NCBI RefSeq assembly: GCF_011398925.1
Contig: NZ_AP022842.1
Location: 2,840,001 to 2,904,000, forward strand
DNA from: Bacillus sp. KH172YL63
GTDB lineage: Bacteria > Bacillota > Bacilli > Bacillales > Bacillaceae_B
DNA length: 64,000 nucleotides
Reading direction: 5' to 3'
Of this stretch, positions 42,253-51,725 are shown in pieces; position 1 is the stretch's first letter, and each line of letters starts with the position of its first letter. The notes beneath the pieces were generated by a model. The model saw nothing but the letters and a program-made list of their open reading frames with translations. It did not search any database and had not been told where the DNA came from. A program made the position numbers and the translations under genes.

Positions 42253-43131
42253 ATGAAACAAAGATTAAAAGGCGCGATGCCTTTTCTCGTGATCATGTGT
42301 GTACTCGCCCTCGGGATTCAATTCATCTATAAACCCGAGAGCAGGGAAAGCATCATATTCTTCCCTATCAATCAACATGTCCTCTACGAGAACGCCTCCA
42401 CCATCCTCATGCTTGAGCCGGAGAAGAAAAACGATCACTACGAAACGAATTGGAAAATATCTTCCAAACTCGATACACCTGCATATTTGCGTCAGGATGT
42501 CGGCTTTATATATATGAATGGGCGATTGAAGGGTCTGATGAATGAGTGGGAGCAGGATACAGATCAAATTGTGGAGGAATCGGCCATTAAAGGCAAAGAA
42601 AGCAGCCTGCTTCAAGCCGTCTCCTTCCATTACTCGGAAATTCATGATTCAGATACAGACTTTACAAGTGCGCAAAAAATGACCGAAGACACATTATATG
42701 TGATAGACTCCAACTTCAGTCCGTTAAATGCTTTCCGAGAGCCTGCAACCCAGGCTGAAAGGGAGTGGAAGAACATACTGGACAAAGTGACAGCCCAACA
42801 GCTTGATTATTTATGGGAGAAGGCAGTCACCTCTTATAAGATACTGCTTGAAGAATACGTCACCTTCCCTTTGACCCGTCTTCCTGCCCTTGAAGAACAG
42901 CCTGTTTCAGGCTTCACGCAAGAAGAGTGGGACCGAGTGATCGGTAACCTGTGGGAAGGTCTTTATAAAAACTATTATCTGGGAATCAAAAAAGAGGACG
43001 GCTCCTCTATTGATTCAATAGACAGTGCCATCCCCCTCATCATGGTAAAAAAAGACCGGTCAGAAGTCCTCGTGCTGCTCATCGACCAAAACAGTGAAGC
43101 GTCCCTGCTCAGGCAGCAGATTTCCCTTTAA
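42253..43131 (+). CDS. Hypothetical membrane-anchored extracytoplasmic protein
   Basis: Started at ATG 42253-42255 after GGAGTGA, the product has 292 residues. An N-terminal signal anchor (GAMPFLVIMCVLALGIQFIY) is followed by a soluble extracellular domain with no motif I recognise; AREPATQAEREWKNILDKV and several Trp are notable. It is divergent from the SpoVAF-like gene and converges with gluP, overlapping its stop by 4 bases. A sporulation link is only suggested by the neighbour. Confidence 0.7.
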   Translation: MKQRLKGAMPFLVIMCVLALGIQFIYKPESRESIIFFPINQHVLYENASTILMLEPEKKNDHYETNWKISSKLDTPAYLRQDVGFIYMNGRLKGLMNEWEQDTDQIVEESAIKGKESSLLQAVSFHYSEIHDSDTDFTSAQKMTEDTLYVIDSNFSPLNAFREPATQAEREWKNILDKVTAQQLDYLWEKAVTSYKILLEEYVTFPLTRLPALEEQPVSGFTQEEWDRVIGNLWEGLYKNYYLGIKKEDGSSIDSIDSAIPLIMVKKDRSEVLVLLIDQNSEASLLRQQISL

Positions 43132-44657
43132 CGCTCTTCCAGCTGCTGATACAGCCTCTCATATTTTTCATCCTGCCTATGTAATTCATAGGCTTTTTTT
43201 GCGTGGATGAATGCTTCCTCCATTTGCCCGCCATCGAGGAGAATGAGCGCAAGATTGTAATGGGCTTCATGAAAATCCTCATCTTCCTTGATCGCTAGTC
43301 TTAAATGCTCCTCGGCAGCTGTCAGCTTCTCCTGCTTAATTTCGGCAAAGGAGAGATAGAAATACGTATAGGCATTCGGTGAACCATCCTTTACGACAGG
43401 GGTCAGCAGTTCTTCCGCATCCTTCCATTGTTCGTTGGAGATCTTTTCCTGCGCAACGCCGTTCACAGTGTCGATATCCCATGAGAGGGAACCTGCTCCA
43501 ATTCCATTCCAGAACACCCCTCCGATAAGAAGGATCGTCCCCGTCAGGAACATCAACTGGCGGAATGGGCGGAAAGCTTTAGGAAGGCTTACGATACCCG
43601 CTCCCAGGAAACCTCCGATCAATCCACCGATATGGCCTGCATTATCGATTCCGGGTATCGAAAAGCCGAGAACAAGGTTTAATAAAATGACGGCAATGAT
43701 ATTCGTACCCATCGTCCTGAAAAATATTTTAGGATACAACACGCCAAAATATAAGAGTGCACCAAAGCAGCCAAAGATCGCTCCGCTTGCACCGGCGGAC
43801 AGGCTGGATGTAAACAGGAAGCTTGCAAGGGAACCTGTTATACCTGAGAAGAGATACACGAGAACGAATCGGAGACGCCCGAACATTTTCTCCACTGCAC
43901 TTCCGAGATAATATAAAGCAAATGTATTCATGAGCAAATGCAGGAACCCGATATGGAGAAATATCGGAGTCACAAGCCGCCACCATTCACCCTCAAGCAT
44001 CAAGGGGTTGTATTTGGCACCGAACTTTATGAGGGTTTGCGGATCTTTGCTGCCCCCATTCAGTTCAAGGACGAAAAACATGATCAATTGGACGGCAATG
44101 AAGAAATATGTAAAGAAAGGCTTTCCTCTTTCAAACAGCTGTCTTTCCTTTTGAACCTGCTTTTGTGATGCCGTCATGGACATATTTTTCATCCACTCAA
44201 TATTGGCTTCAAGCACATCCGAAGGGAGATCCCATTCTCCTTGTGAAAATAGCGGATCGCTTTTCAACGGTTCACCCGGCTCATTACCATGAAGCAGGAG
44301 AGGCTGGACGGTCGTCTTTTGTCTCAAGACAGTGTCTTGGAAAAGTTCAGAACCGCCATCCACAGGCGGATAGGTTGAAATATAAATGCTCTTCACCTTC
44401 AGCTGCCTTTTCCTCAATGATTTCCGGATTTTTTCCCCGTTCATGGCCGTATGTTCCAAATCACGTTTAACCCAGTTCCCCCAGTCCAGGTCTCTTCGAA
44501 CGATCCGTACGACGTCCCCCTCTTTCTCCCCTATATTCTCCAGCCATATCTCATGATGGTCCTCTGAGAGCGTAAGAATGCGATATTGTTTATATTCTAT
44601 TAAATGATGGGCCACCTTCCAAAATAAATAATGATATCGTAAGTCCACAGAATCCAC
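43128..44657 (-). CDS. gluP: Rhomboid intramembrane protease with TPR tail (GluP/YqgP)
   Basis: A 509-residue rhomboid protease. The N-terminal cytosolic domain is about 175 residues. The membrane domain has HIGFLHLLMNTFALYYLG, the catalytic Ser in GASGAIFG and catalytic His in NAGHIGGLIGGFLG. The C-terminal part has two or three TPR repeats (NAYTYFYLSFAEIKQEKL, HYNLALILLDGG). In B. subtilis YqgP cleaves the Mg transporter MgtE under Mn stress together with FtsH. All catalytic elements are present. Confidence 0.93.
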   Translation of the reverse strand: MDSVDLRYHYLFWKVAHHLIEYKQYRILTLSEDHHEIWLENIGEKEGDVVRIVRRDLDWGNWVKRDLEHTAMNGEKIRKSLRKRQLKVKSIYISTYPPVDGGSELFQDTVLRQKTTVQPLLLHGNEPGEPLKSDPLFSQGEWDLPSDVLEANIEWMKNMSMTASQKQVQKERQLFERGKPFFTYFFIAVQLIMFFVLELNGGSKDPQTLIKFGAKYNPLMLEGEWWRLVTPIFLHIGFLHLLMNTFALYYLGSAVEKMFGRLRFVLVYLFSGITGSLASFLFTSSLSAGASGAIFGCFGALLYFGVLYPKIFFRTMGTNIIAVILLNLVLGFSIPGIDNAGHIGGLIGGFLGAGIVSLPKAFRPFRQLMFLTGTILLIGGVFWNGIGAGSLSWDIDTVNGVAQEKISNEQWKDAEELLTPVVKDGSPNAYTYFYLSFAEIKQEKLTAAEEHLRLAIKEDEDFHEAHYNLALILLDGGQMEEAFIHAKKAYELHRQDEKYERLYQQLEER

Positions 44658-44804
44658 TACTTTCTATTCGGGCTGTTGTCTCGGGTGGCGCCGCTTACAT
44701 GATGCGCACACCTATTACAGTCTTACTTTATGCTTTCCATTGATTCGTATGAATCTATCTTCGTTATTCCTTACTATACCGGACCCCTTCTCACACTGTA
44801 AAAT

Positions 44805-44848
44805 AAAAAGGCTGTAAGGGAAGTGTTCCACACCCCTTACAGCCTTTT
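44805..44848 (-). terminator. Terminator of yqgO
   Basis: AAAAGGCTGTAAGGG / CCCTTACAGCCTTTT stem; it sits at the stop of the yqgO-like gene. Confidence 0.9.
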
Positions 44849-44853
44849 GGACA

Positions 44854-45033
44854 TTAACCCCTAAAAGCACCTTGAATGAACTTCGAGCGAAGGGCAGGTA
44901 TTCCCATCGCTGCTTTCACGGCAAACTTGCGGATCATGAAGTTACCCAGGACTACATTCAATAATCGATAGCGGTTCGGAATGAGGAAAAGAACCAATCC
45001 GCCCAAAACAATCCATTTTGTCCATCCGTTCAT
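44854..45033 (-). CDS. Small protein, YqgO-like
   Basis: A 59-residue protein with a membrane segment near its N-terminus (WIVLGGLVLFLIP) and a basic C-terminus (AMGIPALRSKFIQGAFRG). The ATG follows GAGGGATC. It occupies the yqgO position between yqgP and the DUF92 gene. Function unknown. Confidence 0.72.
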   Translation of the reverse strand: MNGWTKWIVLGGLVLFLIPNRYRLLNVVLGNFMIRKFAVKAAMGIPALRSKFIQGAFRG

Positions 45034-45112
45034 ATTGATCCCTCCTACCGCTAGTTTGGATCAAACACCGCCTCATTATCCAAAACATTCATATAAAAAT
45101 ACAAATGTCTAT

Positions 45113-45898
45113 TCACCAATACACACACAGCATGATCACACCTGCGAACATGCTTGAAAGGGCATTGACAACTTCATTATTCATTCCATAGCCTTTCGTC
45201 CTGATCGTTTGCCGTTCACAATGTCTGGTGGCTTCAGTCTGCATCCCGCACACCTTACATCTGTATGCCAATTGTACGGTCGCCCCGAGGAACGTATCCA
45301 TCAGGTTACCGAGGAAACCTGCCAGCGTGATCCACAAAAACAGACGGAATGTCATCCCATCCAGCATAAGGGCGGCGGTAATCGAGATGAATGCTGCACC
45401 CAACAGGGCCGCGCATGTACCGATAACAGAAACGGCGCCTGATGTCCCTTTTGGCACCCTTTTGAACGTCCTGAGGGAAAGTGGGAGCTTTCTGCTGAGG
45501 GGACCAATTTCTGAAGCCCATGTATCTGCGTTTGCCCCTGCTATGGCAGCGACAAATGCATATGTCCACACGTCCTCTCCCGTTACAGTAAAGAAAAGGG
45601 CAAACAAAGCGGCAGGCCCCCCGTTTGCCAACACCTGCTGCCAATCCCTGCTGGCCGTCTTCGCTAGCCGGTCATCGATTCCAATCTTTGAGAACTGAAA
45701 GAGGCGCGACCACAAACTTGAAGAAAGAAAAAAGACCCCTAATACGATCAAGCCGTAGACACCGTATGCATATCCGATGATGACACCGACGACGACGGCC
45801 ATCCATGCACCTGACAAACGCAGATGGGCGGTTCTCCAACCTCCCCATGCTACGGCAGAAATAAAAATCAGGAGATATAGCTGATCAATGCCCATCAT
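45113..45898 (-). CDS. DUF92 family membrane protein
   Basis: A 261-residue integral membrane protein with about six helices. Family hallmarks are ALSGAWMAVVVGVIIG-type N-terminus, FAAIAGANADTWASEIGPLS-type centre (AFVAAIAGANADTWASEIG) and GFLGNLMDTFLGATVQ near the C-terminus, followed by a CKVCGMQTEATRHC cysteine pair. DUF92 includes phytyl-phosphate kinase-like CTP-dependent enzymes, so a lipid or isoprenoid phosphate role is possible but unproven. It overlaps yqgN by 14 bases. Confidence 0.85.
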   Translation of the reverse strand: MMGIDQLYLLIFISAVAWGGWRTAHLRLSGAWMAVVVGVIIGYAYGVYGLIVLGVFFLSSSLWSRLFQFSKIGIDDRLAKTASRDWQQVLANGGPAALFALFFTVTGEDVWTYAFVAAIAGANADTWASEIGPLSRKLPLSLRTFKRVPKGTSGAVSVIGTCAALLGAAFISITAALMLDGMTFRLFLWITLAGFLGNLMDTFLGATVQLAYRCKVCGMQTEATRHCERQTIRTKGYGMNNEVVNALSSMFAGVIMLCVYW

Positions 45899-46469
45899 CC
45901 ATTCGTTCCTTTTCGGTCAGTATTGTTTTCACAGGCATATCGAACGCTTCAACCGGGAGCGATTCGACCATCTGCTCTTCAAAGGCAAGAGACAAAGTCA
46001 GCCCCCTATAGTCAGACAGGAGCCGGTCATAGTACCCCCCGCCAAACCCGAGGCGGTACCCTCTCCTTGTGAACGATAAGCCGGGCACGATCATGAGCTG
46101 GATTGAGTCAAGTTGAACCGGACTCGTGTGATCCGGAGAAGGCTCGTATAAATCAAAATAGGATCGTTCCAATTCACGGAAATCTTTCAGCTCATAGAAC
46201 ACCAATTGGCGATTTAGGGGAATACATTTTGGAACCGCAATCCTTTTTCCTTCTTCCCAGCCCCTCTTAATGATATTCCATGTATTAATCTCAGGGCTCT
46301 TTGAAACTGTCACCCCGATTGTGTCACTCGCTTTCCATTCTTCTGAATGAAACAGACGCTGTTCTATTTCAAAGCATTTCTGCTGATAGATAACTTTATT
46401 CAATGTATTTAACTTTTGGAGCTGAGCTTTTCTTAGCTCTTTTTTCGACATCACATCCACCATCCTCAC
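45885..46469 (-). CDS. yqgN: 5-formyltetrahydrofolate cyclo-ligase
   Basis: A 194-residue enzyme converting 5-formyl-THF to 5,10-methenyl-THF with ATP. The motif PGLSFTRRGYRLGFGGGYYDRLL near residues 128-150 is diagnostic, and the N-terminal KKELRKAQLQKLN helix is typical. It has the conserved position next to rpmG. Confidence 0.93.
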   Translation of the reverse strand: MRMVDVMSKKELRKAQLQKLNTLNKVIYQQKCFEIEQRLFHSEEWKASDTIGVTVSKSPEINTWNIIKRGWEEGKRIAVPKCIPLNRQLVFYELKDFRELERSYFDLYEPSPDHTSPVQLDSIQLMIVPGLSFTRRGYRLGFGGGYYDRLLSDYRGLTLSLAFEEQMVESLPVEAFDMPVKTILTEKERMDDGH

Positions 46470-46525
46470 TTACTATTTTAATGGATTAGAAACTGAAATA
46501 GAATGTTTATAGGATATGAAAAAAA

Positions 46526-46560
46526 ACAAAAAAAAGCAGCGGATAAAATCCGGCTGCTTA
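46526..46560 (-). terminator. Terminator of rpmG
   Basis: AGCAGCCGGAT / ATCCGCTGCT stem then a T8 run on the minus strand, touching the rpmG stop codon. Confidence 0.88.
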
Positions 46561-46707
46561 TTTCGTTTCGCGGTGAAGAGTCACACGCTTTAATTTCGGG
46601 CAATATTTTTTTAGCTCAAGGCGGTCTGGGTTATTACGCTTGTTCTTAGTAGTAATATAATTACGCTCACCAGTTTCTGTGCAAGCTAAAGTAATGTTTA
46701 CACGCAT
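46558..46707 (-). CDS. rpmG: Ribosomal protein L33
   Basis: A 49-residue L33: [20 protein letters not shown], then [19 protein letters not shown] and TLHRETK. Only one Cys remains of each of the two zinc CxxC pairs, so this is the zinc-independent type, as in B. subtilis RpmGA. Start ATG follows GGAGGG. Confidence 0.95.
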   Translation of the reverse strand: MRVNITLACTETGERNYITTKNKRNNPDRLELKKYCPKLKRVTLHRETK

Positions 46708-46764
46708 TATAATTTCCCTCCAAACATATACATCATCTACTATTCATACGACTTTTATATAATA

Positions 46765-47346
46765 TCACTTTTCTCGGGGAAATGCTAGTCCGTTTTTAAT
46801 TCTATCGCTTAAATTTGAAACCTCTTCTTCCAAAGCCCCTTCAATTGCATAGACTTTGCCCTTTTTCACTTCAAAAGGCTTAAAGGAAAAGTCCAGCATA
46901 TAAACCATCATATTGGGTCCATTCGTAATGGGATAGTAGTAAAGGCTGCCATTTGAAAGAGATTTTTTCCAAAGGTGGAGTCCTTTTAGATTTAACGGGT
47001 ATATGGACTTTTTGACCCCTTGGGCGCAAGAGACAATATTTGTAATGGCAATACGCTTTCTGCAATAATTCCAAAATGTATCCTTTGATAAAGACAGGAT
47101 CCCTACCCCATCCTCTTTACAGCCGAGCCATTCAATCAGGAAAAAAACCTTCAGTTCCTTTGTTTCTTTCGTGATATTCTCCATCTCAAAAGTGAAAGCT
47201 TCTCCCCAGCCTTCGACGTGTTCAGTGATTTCAACTTTTATACCTGTTAACTGGGGTACATTGTCTGACGAAAGCGGGGTATACTTATTATTCTTGCTCC
47301 AGGCGATTCCTTGGATATGGAATTTACAATTTTGAATCTCCTTCAT
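46765..47346 (-). CDS. Hypothetical protein downstream of the nucleotidyltransferase
   Basis: A 193-residue soluble protein of unknown family. It has alternating strands and several aromatic residues (KVFFLIEWLGCKEDGVGIL, GSLYYYPITNGPNMMVYMLDF). It starts 6 bp after the stop of the nucleotidyltransferase gene and so is the last gene of the DUF4912-glycosyltransferase operon. A role with the glycan made by that operon is inference. Confidence 0.68.
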   Translation of the reverse strand: MKEIQNCKFHIQGIAWSKNNKYTPLSSDNVPQLTGIKVEITEHVEGWGEAFTFEMENITKETKELKVFFLIEWLGCKEDGVGILSLSKDTFWNYCRKRIAITNIVSCAQGVKKSIYPLNLKGLHLWKKSLSNGSLYYYPITNGPNMMVYMLDFSFKPFEVKKGKVYAIEGALEEEVSNLSDRIKNGLAFPREK

Positions 47347-47352
47347 TTGCCT

Positions 47353-48360
47353 CTACACCTTTTGCCAGATTTTTATTTTCTTTCCATAATACCTTGCGAG
47401 TTCCAGCGCAAGATTCCTTCTTTGGGCCATGGAATAAATAATGAAGCCTCGATTCGGGTCACTGATGATTCTCGTACTTCCTCCATCTCTATGTTGAAAA
47501 ATCACTTCCTTTTTGCTTGTGGAAGATGGAACTGTTTCGAGTAATTTCGCCAGGACCATTGGCTTTTTTCCGTTTGGACAGGCGACTTGAAGTCTCGTGA
47601 CAAAGGGCTGGAAGGATTCTTTGGATTCAGTGAAGCTTTTTTTAAAAGAAGGATGGGAAAATTGCCCCTTCATCAGGTCTTCCCTGGCTCCCTTGTATTC
47701 TTCAGGATTACCTATATCCCGCCAGTAAGCGCTCGTCTTATACACGTATACCTCTTCATCATTATTTAAAAGCTGGGGGATGAAATCCTGACCAAAATCC
47801 CTGATGCCTTTATTTGAATAGCGTTCAAGGAGGATCGGATCCAGCATATAAACCCCTGTATTCACTTCATTCCCTTCCCACTCCTCGGGCTTCTCGATGA
47901 AGTCAACCAGCTTACGGTTCCGATTGGTGTGACATACCCCGTATTCTTTCGGAGAAGCCACATCCTTTGATACGACTGTCATCACTGCCTTTTTCTCATA
48001 GTGAAATTCAATGACTCTGTCAATAGGAAGATTCGTAAACGCGTCACCACTCAGCACAAGAAAAGGTTCACGGAATCGGTGACGGGCCAGAAAAAGCCCC
48101 CCCGCAGTTCCGAGTGGGGATTTTTCTTCAAGGTAGGTGATATTCACATTGAACGCTTCGCCGTTTTCAAAGTATTCTTTGATGGTTTCACTTCTATAAC
48201 ATGTCGTGATCAGAATATCCTTAATCCCATATGCTTTAAGGAGGTTGATGCTATATTCCAGAATCGGCTTATTCATAATCGGGACCATCGGCTTTGCAAT
48301 GGACATCGTATATGGCCTTAACCGCCTGCCTTCTCCACCTGCCAATATGACCGCCTTCAT
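47353..48360 (-). CDS. Sugar-phosphate nucleotidyltransferase
   Basis: A 335-residue NTP-transferase. The N-terminal motif MKAVILAGGEGRRLRPYT and PMVPIMNKPILEYSI are classical; FLVLSGDAF carries the metal-binding Asp. A short C-terminal domain of another type follows. It would activate a hexose-1-phosphate to an NDP-sugar for the glycosyltransferase encoded just upstream (4-base overlap). Sugar specificity is not clear; mannose-1-phosphate guanylyl- or glucose-1-phosphate-type are possible. Confidence 0.88.
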   Translation of the reverse strand: MKAVILAGGEGRRLRPYTMSIAKPMVPIMNKPILEYSINLLKAYGIKDILITTCYRSETIKEYFENGEAFNVNITYLEEKSPLGTAGGLFLARHRFREPFLVLSGDAFTNLPIDRVIEFHYEKKAVMTVVSKDVASPKEYGVCHTNRNRKLVDFIEKPEEWEGNEVNTGVYMLDPILLERYSNKGIRDFGQDFIPQLLNNDEEVYVYKTSAYWRDIGNPEEYKGAREDLMKGQFSHPSFKKSFTESKESFQPFVTRLQVACPNGKKPMVLAKLLETVPSSTSKKEVIFQHRDGGSTRIISDPNRGFIIYSMAQRRNLALELARYYGKKIKIWQKV

Positions 48361-50675
48361 CTTTTAAGACCTTCCACTTTGAATTGAAGGATGACATCTT
48401 CGTAAACATGGATGGTTTGGTCTGCAATACGGTCCCAGCTGAACATGGATTGAGCCAATTTGAATCCATGTTCACCAAGTTTTTCAGATTTTGTTGGATC
48501 CTCAATCAAGGAAACGACTTGAGCGTAAAGGCTGTGATCCTGGTTCGGTTCAAATAATAAGCCTGTGCTGTCATGTTTGACGATGCTCTTTAGCCCTCCC
48601 GTGTTGGACGCGACGACGCCTTTACGGAAAGCCATCGCCTCTAAAGCGACAATCCCGAATGGTTCATAAAGACTCGGGAAGATGACCGCCAGGCAATTCT
48701 TCAAGTAATCATTCCGCTCCCTGTCGGAGATGTATCCGACGAAGGACACCATATCCATCAGGTTTCTTTCCGCTACCATTTGACGATAGTGTTCAAGCAT
48801 CGGACCCTTTCCGGCAATTACAAAAGAGGTGTCTACCCCTTCATCCTTCAAACGGGCCGCTACCCGGATGATCGTATCAAACCCTTTTTCATGTACCATC
48901 CTTCCAATTGAAAAGAAATATGGTGTTGATGTCTTTTTCATCTCATATGGAGAAGACTGATCCAGCTTTTCAAGCTCGACCCCATTTGGGATCACGGCAA
49001 TGGGTGCTTCGATTGTAAACAGGCTTTTGATTTCATCTTTCATATGCTCACTGCATACGATAAGATGGTCCGATGCTTTCACAAGAAGCTGTTCTTCACG
49101 GTGAATCTTGTGTTGGAGTTCTGTATAGATCCCCTGGTTCCGTCCATGTTCCGTTGCATGGATCGTAGTAATCAAAGGAAGTGAAAAATACTCCTTCAGT
49201 TTCATGGCAGATGTCGATACGATCCAATCATGGGCATGGAGATGGGAGATCCGCTCCTCCCTGATTAAATCACTTGCGTAGTGAATGAATGCCTGATTGA
49301 GATCAAATACCCATTTAAAGAAATCTTCTTCATATGGATGAAGCGGGTGGACCCGGTGAACCGTGACCCCTTCCATCACCTCGAGGGAAAGTGCATCATT
49401 CGCCTTGGTTGTCAAAACATGAACATGCTTGCCCTTTTTCACAAGATTATTGGCTAAATCATACACATGCCTTGATAATCCCCCCACAATATTCGGTGGA
49501 TATTCCCATGAAAGGATGAGAACTGCCTCTCCGTTTGCTCTTTCCTCCACTTCTTCCGCATCTCCAGCGAACAGCGCGGCCAGGATCTCATCAGACGGGA
49601 TGGCATTGATCCCTTTTCTGTGGAGAAGGAAATGTTCATCGCCCTTCCCGTCCATCAATTGTTGACGTAACCGGTCGTAATGCACGGTGGATATACCGTC
49701 GACTCCGTTCACCCCGTCCATGGAGGTCATCCATTCCCTCACCAGCTGATGAGTCAAATCAGTCTGATCAGACGATGAAATCAACTGGTCGAGTTCTTCT
49801 TCCATCTGATGGACTTTTCGTATATTCCTGATTGCTTCATCGGACAAAATCGTCGTCTGCTTCTCCATACCAAGATATCCAAAGCCCACTCGTGAAAGTG
49901 AAGAGGTCAAATCCTGCCATTCTTCCAGTGAACGGAAGGGGTTCTCTGCCATAGGCCTGGTTAACCCTGCATAATCTGCCCCGGCGCTTATCATGGTAAT
50001 CGTCAGGACGGAGGAACCGTTGCTCTCTTGTGCCACTGGCAATAGCTTCAAGCCCCTTGGTGACCGTATGATGGGTGCATCGTGCTCTTTTTCACTATGT
50101 TCATAAGAAAATGTAGAAATGAAACTGTATTGAATTCCTTGCTGAGTGAGATATAAGTCGATTCCTGGGACATACGCCGCCTGAGGCAGCCAGAAGGTTT
50201 TCGGTGTCATTTGGAGATGATGTCTATATAGTAATATACTCAATCTAATCTGTGACTCTATGGCTCGTGGCGTACGGTAATGAGTCAGTGGAAATGCATT
50301 TACCGTGGTTGGGATGAGGACCGCTTTCCCGTCTGCTACGAGCTTTTTAAAGGCTTGTACGAGGTTCATTCCATTCGCGGTCCAATGAGAGTAGATTAAC
50401 TGCCACTTGCTCTTCTCACAAGGATCTGCTTGAAGGAGGTTGGCTTGAAGATTCTTTTGGGCGCTTTCCTTGAATCCCTTATCCATGAACAAGCTAAAGA
50501 GCCTGGGATTCACGACGACAGGAATGGGATTCCCCTCATTTTGTTCAAGGAAGTCGATCAATTCCCCGCATTCAATCAGTAATGCAGAGAGCTGATCCTC
50601 ACGCCCGGTTACTTGTGAAAATGCCAATTCGTTAAATTGTGGATGAATCATCATCGTTGAACCTGATTCCATCAT
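48357..50675 (-). CDS. GH57-like domain fused to GT4 glycosyltransferase
   Basis: A 772-residue fusion starting at ATG 50673-50675 after GGGAGGGG. Residues 1 to about 380 resemble the GH57/DUF1957-type alpha-glucan enzymes (MIHPQFNELAFSQ, TPKTFWLPQAAYVPGIDLYL). From about 393 a GT4 domain begins with ILSWEYPPNIVGGLSRHVYDL, then HAHDWIVSTSAMKL and the donor-site region FFSIGRMVHEKGFD and PSLYEPFGIVALEAMA. It probably elongates and edits an alpha-glucan or similar polymer. The start overlaps the DUF4912 gene stop by 4 bases. Confidence 0.85.
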   Translation of the reverse strand: MMESGSTMMIHPQFNELAFSQVTGREDQLSALLIECGELIDFLEQNEGNPIPVVVNPRLFSLFMDKGFKESAQKNLQANLLQADPCEKSKWQLIYSHWTANGMNLVQAFKKLVADGKAVLIPTTVNAFPLTHYRTPRAIESQIRLSILLYRHHLQMTPKTFWLPQAAYVPGIDLYLTQQGIQYSFISTFSYEHSEKEHDAPIIRSPRGLKLLPVAQESNGSSVLTITMISAGADYAGLTRPMAENPFRSLEEWQDLTSSLSRVGFGYLGMEKQTTILSDEAIRNIRKVHQMEEELDQLISSSDQTDLTHQLVREWMTSMDGVNGVDGISTVHYDRLRQQLMDGKGDEHFLLHRKGINAIPSDEILAALFAGDAEEVEERANGEAVLILSWEYPPNIVGGLSRHVYDLANNLVKKGKHVHVLTTKANDALSLEVMEGVTVHRVHPLHPYEEDFFKWVFDLNQAFIHYASDLIREERISHLHAHDWIVSTSAMKLKEYFSLPLITTIHATEHGRNQGIYTELQHKIHREEQLLVKASDHLIVCSEHMKDEIKSLFTIEAPIAVIPNGVELEKLDQSSPYEMKKTSTPYFFSIGRMVHEKGFDTIIRVAARLKDEGVDTSFVIAGKGPMLEHYRQMVAERNLMDMVSFVGYISDRERNDYLKNCLAVIFPSLYEPFGIVALEAMAFRKGVVASNTGGLKSIVKHDSTGLLFEPNQDHSLYAQVVSLIEDPTKSEKLGEHGFKLAQSMFSWDRIADQTIHVYEDVILQFKVEGLKR

Positions 50676-51373
50676 GCTTTCCCCTCCCGATTCATGACAT
50701 AGTACGAGTAGGTACTCACATGCTCCACCCACTTCGGTTCTTGAATGAATCCTTGCTCAAATTCAGTTAATTCTTTCATGCTATGCCATTCCTGATGATG
50801 AGACGTTCTTGGCGTGTGGATGACATTTGAACGGCTGATGGCGATGAAATCACCGGCAGGCAGACGCAGTCCCACCTCCATGCAGTAGCTCCTGTTTTCC
50901 TTGAGTCCATTTACGAACCACTCCGTCTCTGTATGGGGCACGTATGTATCTGTATAAGCGTGATGATTGTGTCCATTAAAGGCTATGGAAGTAATATCGT
51001 ACAAACGCAGGACGTATGGCTGAGGGTCAGTATTCATATTGAAATGATTCTGTATATGGCGGACCCATCCAGCGGGAATATCCCAATAGCAGTAAATTCT
51101 TGAAGGCGTCGAGAACGTTACTGATACTCCTGAAACACGGCGGCTGCCATCCTTACGATCAGCCATCTTCCTCCCGAACGAAGCCCGCCCGATACGCTTT
51201 TTCGATACTTGCGGCTCCTTGACTTCTATCTCAGCGGTAACCAATCCACTTCCAAGTGCTTTATGGTATTTCACCCATTGATATTGAACTTTCCCTACAG
51301 TCGTACCCAGCTCCTTGGCAATCTTCCTGAACGACACTCCCTGTTCTTTTAACTTAATGATGTCTTCAATCAA
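50672..51373 (-). CDS. DUF4912 protein, first gene of the glycan operon
   Basis: The best start is TTG 51371-51373, seven bases after GGGAGG, giving 233 residues. The N-terminus is an HTH-like helix set (LKEQGVSFRKIAKELGTTVGKVQYQW). The C-terminal half is a DUF4912 domain: YCYWDIPAGWVRHIQNHF, YVLRLYDITSIAF, NRSYCMEVGLRLPAGDFIAISRS. DUF4912 is thought to be a carbohydrate-associated beta domain. Its operon partners support glycan metabolism. Confidence 0.83.
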   Translation of the reverse strand: MIEDIIKLKEQGVSFRKIAKELGTTVGKVQYQWVKYHKALGSGLVTAEIEVKEPQVSKKRIGRASFGRKMADRKDGSRRVSGVSVTFSTPSRIYCYWDIPAGWVRHIQNHFNMNTDPQPYVLRLYDITSIAFNGHNHHAYTDTYVPHTETEWFVNGLKENRSYCMEVGLRLPAGDFIAISRSNVIHTPRTSHHQEWHSMKELTEFEQGFIQEPKWVEHVSTYSYYVMNREGKA

Positions 51374-51725
51374 CACAATACCTCCCATAACGTAACCAAA
51401 GTTTATATGCATTTCATCTAAAAATTATGACAATTCATCTTAAATTAATCGTACCACCCCATCATGGAACCTACAATGAACACATTTTGTCGTATCTTGC
51501 CAACCCTCGTTTTAACAGCGTTTATCATGCATTTTTTTTCCGAACGATGAATGAAAAATCAAATTAAAGCGGTTACATATCCAACCCGACAATTTTCTTA
51601 AATTACGGAACTGTAACATTCGACAAAAAACTTGTTTTTGCTGCAGATTTATCCTCCAATCTTATAGAGATACATGTCTATCTGTGCTATAACTAAAGGA
51701 GAATAATACAGCAAGAGGTGATTGA
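51374..51725. promoter_or_regulatory. Divergent spacer of the glycan operon
   Basis: A 352-bp region between the DUF4912 gene and the rightward YqzC/D-like gene. It is AT-rich and presumably contains both promoters; no gene is supported. Confidence 0.45.
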
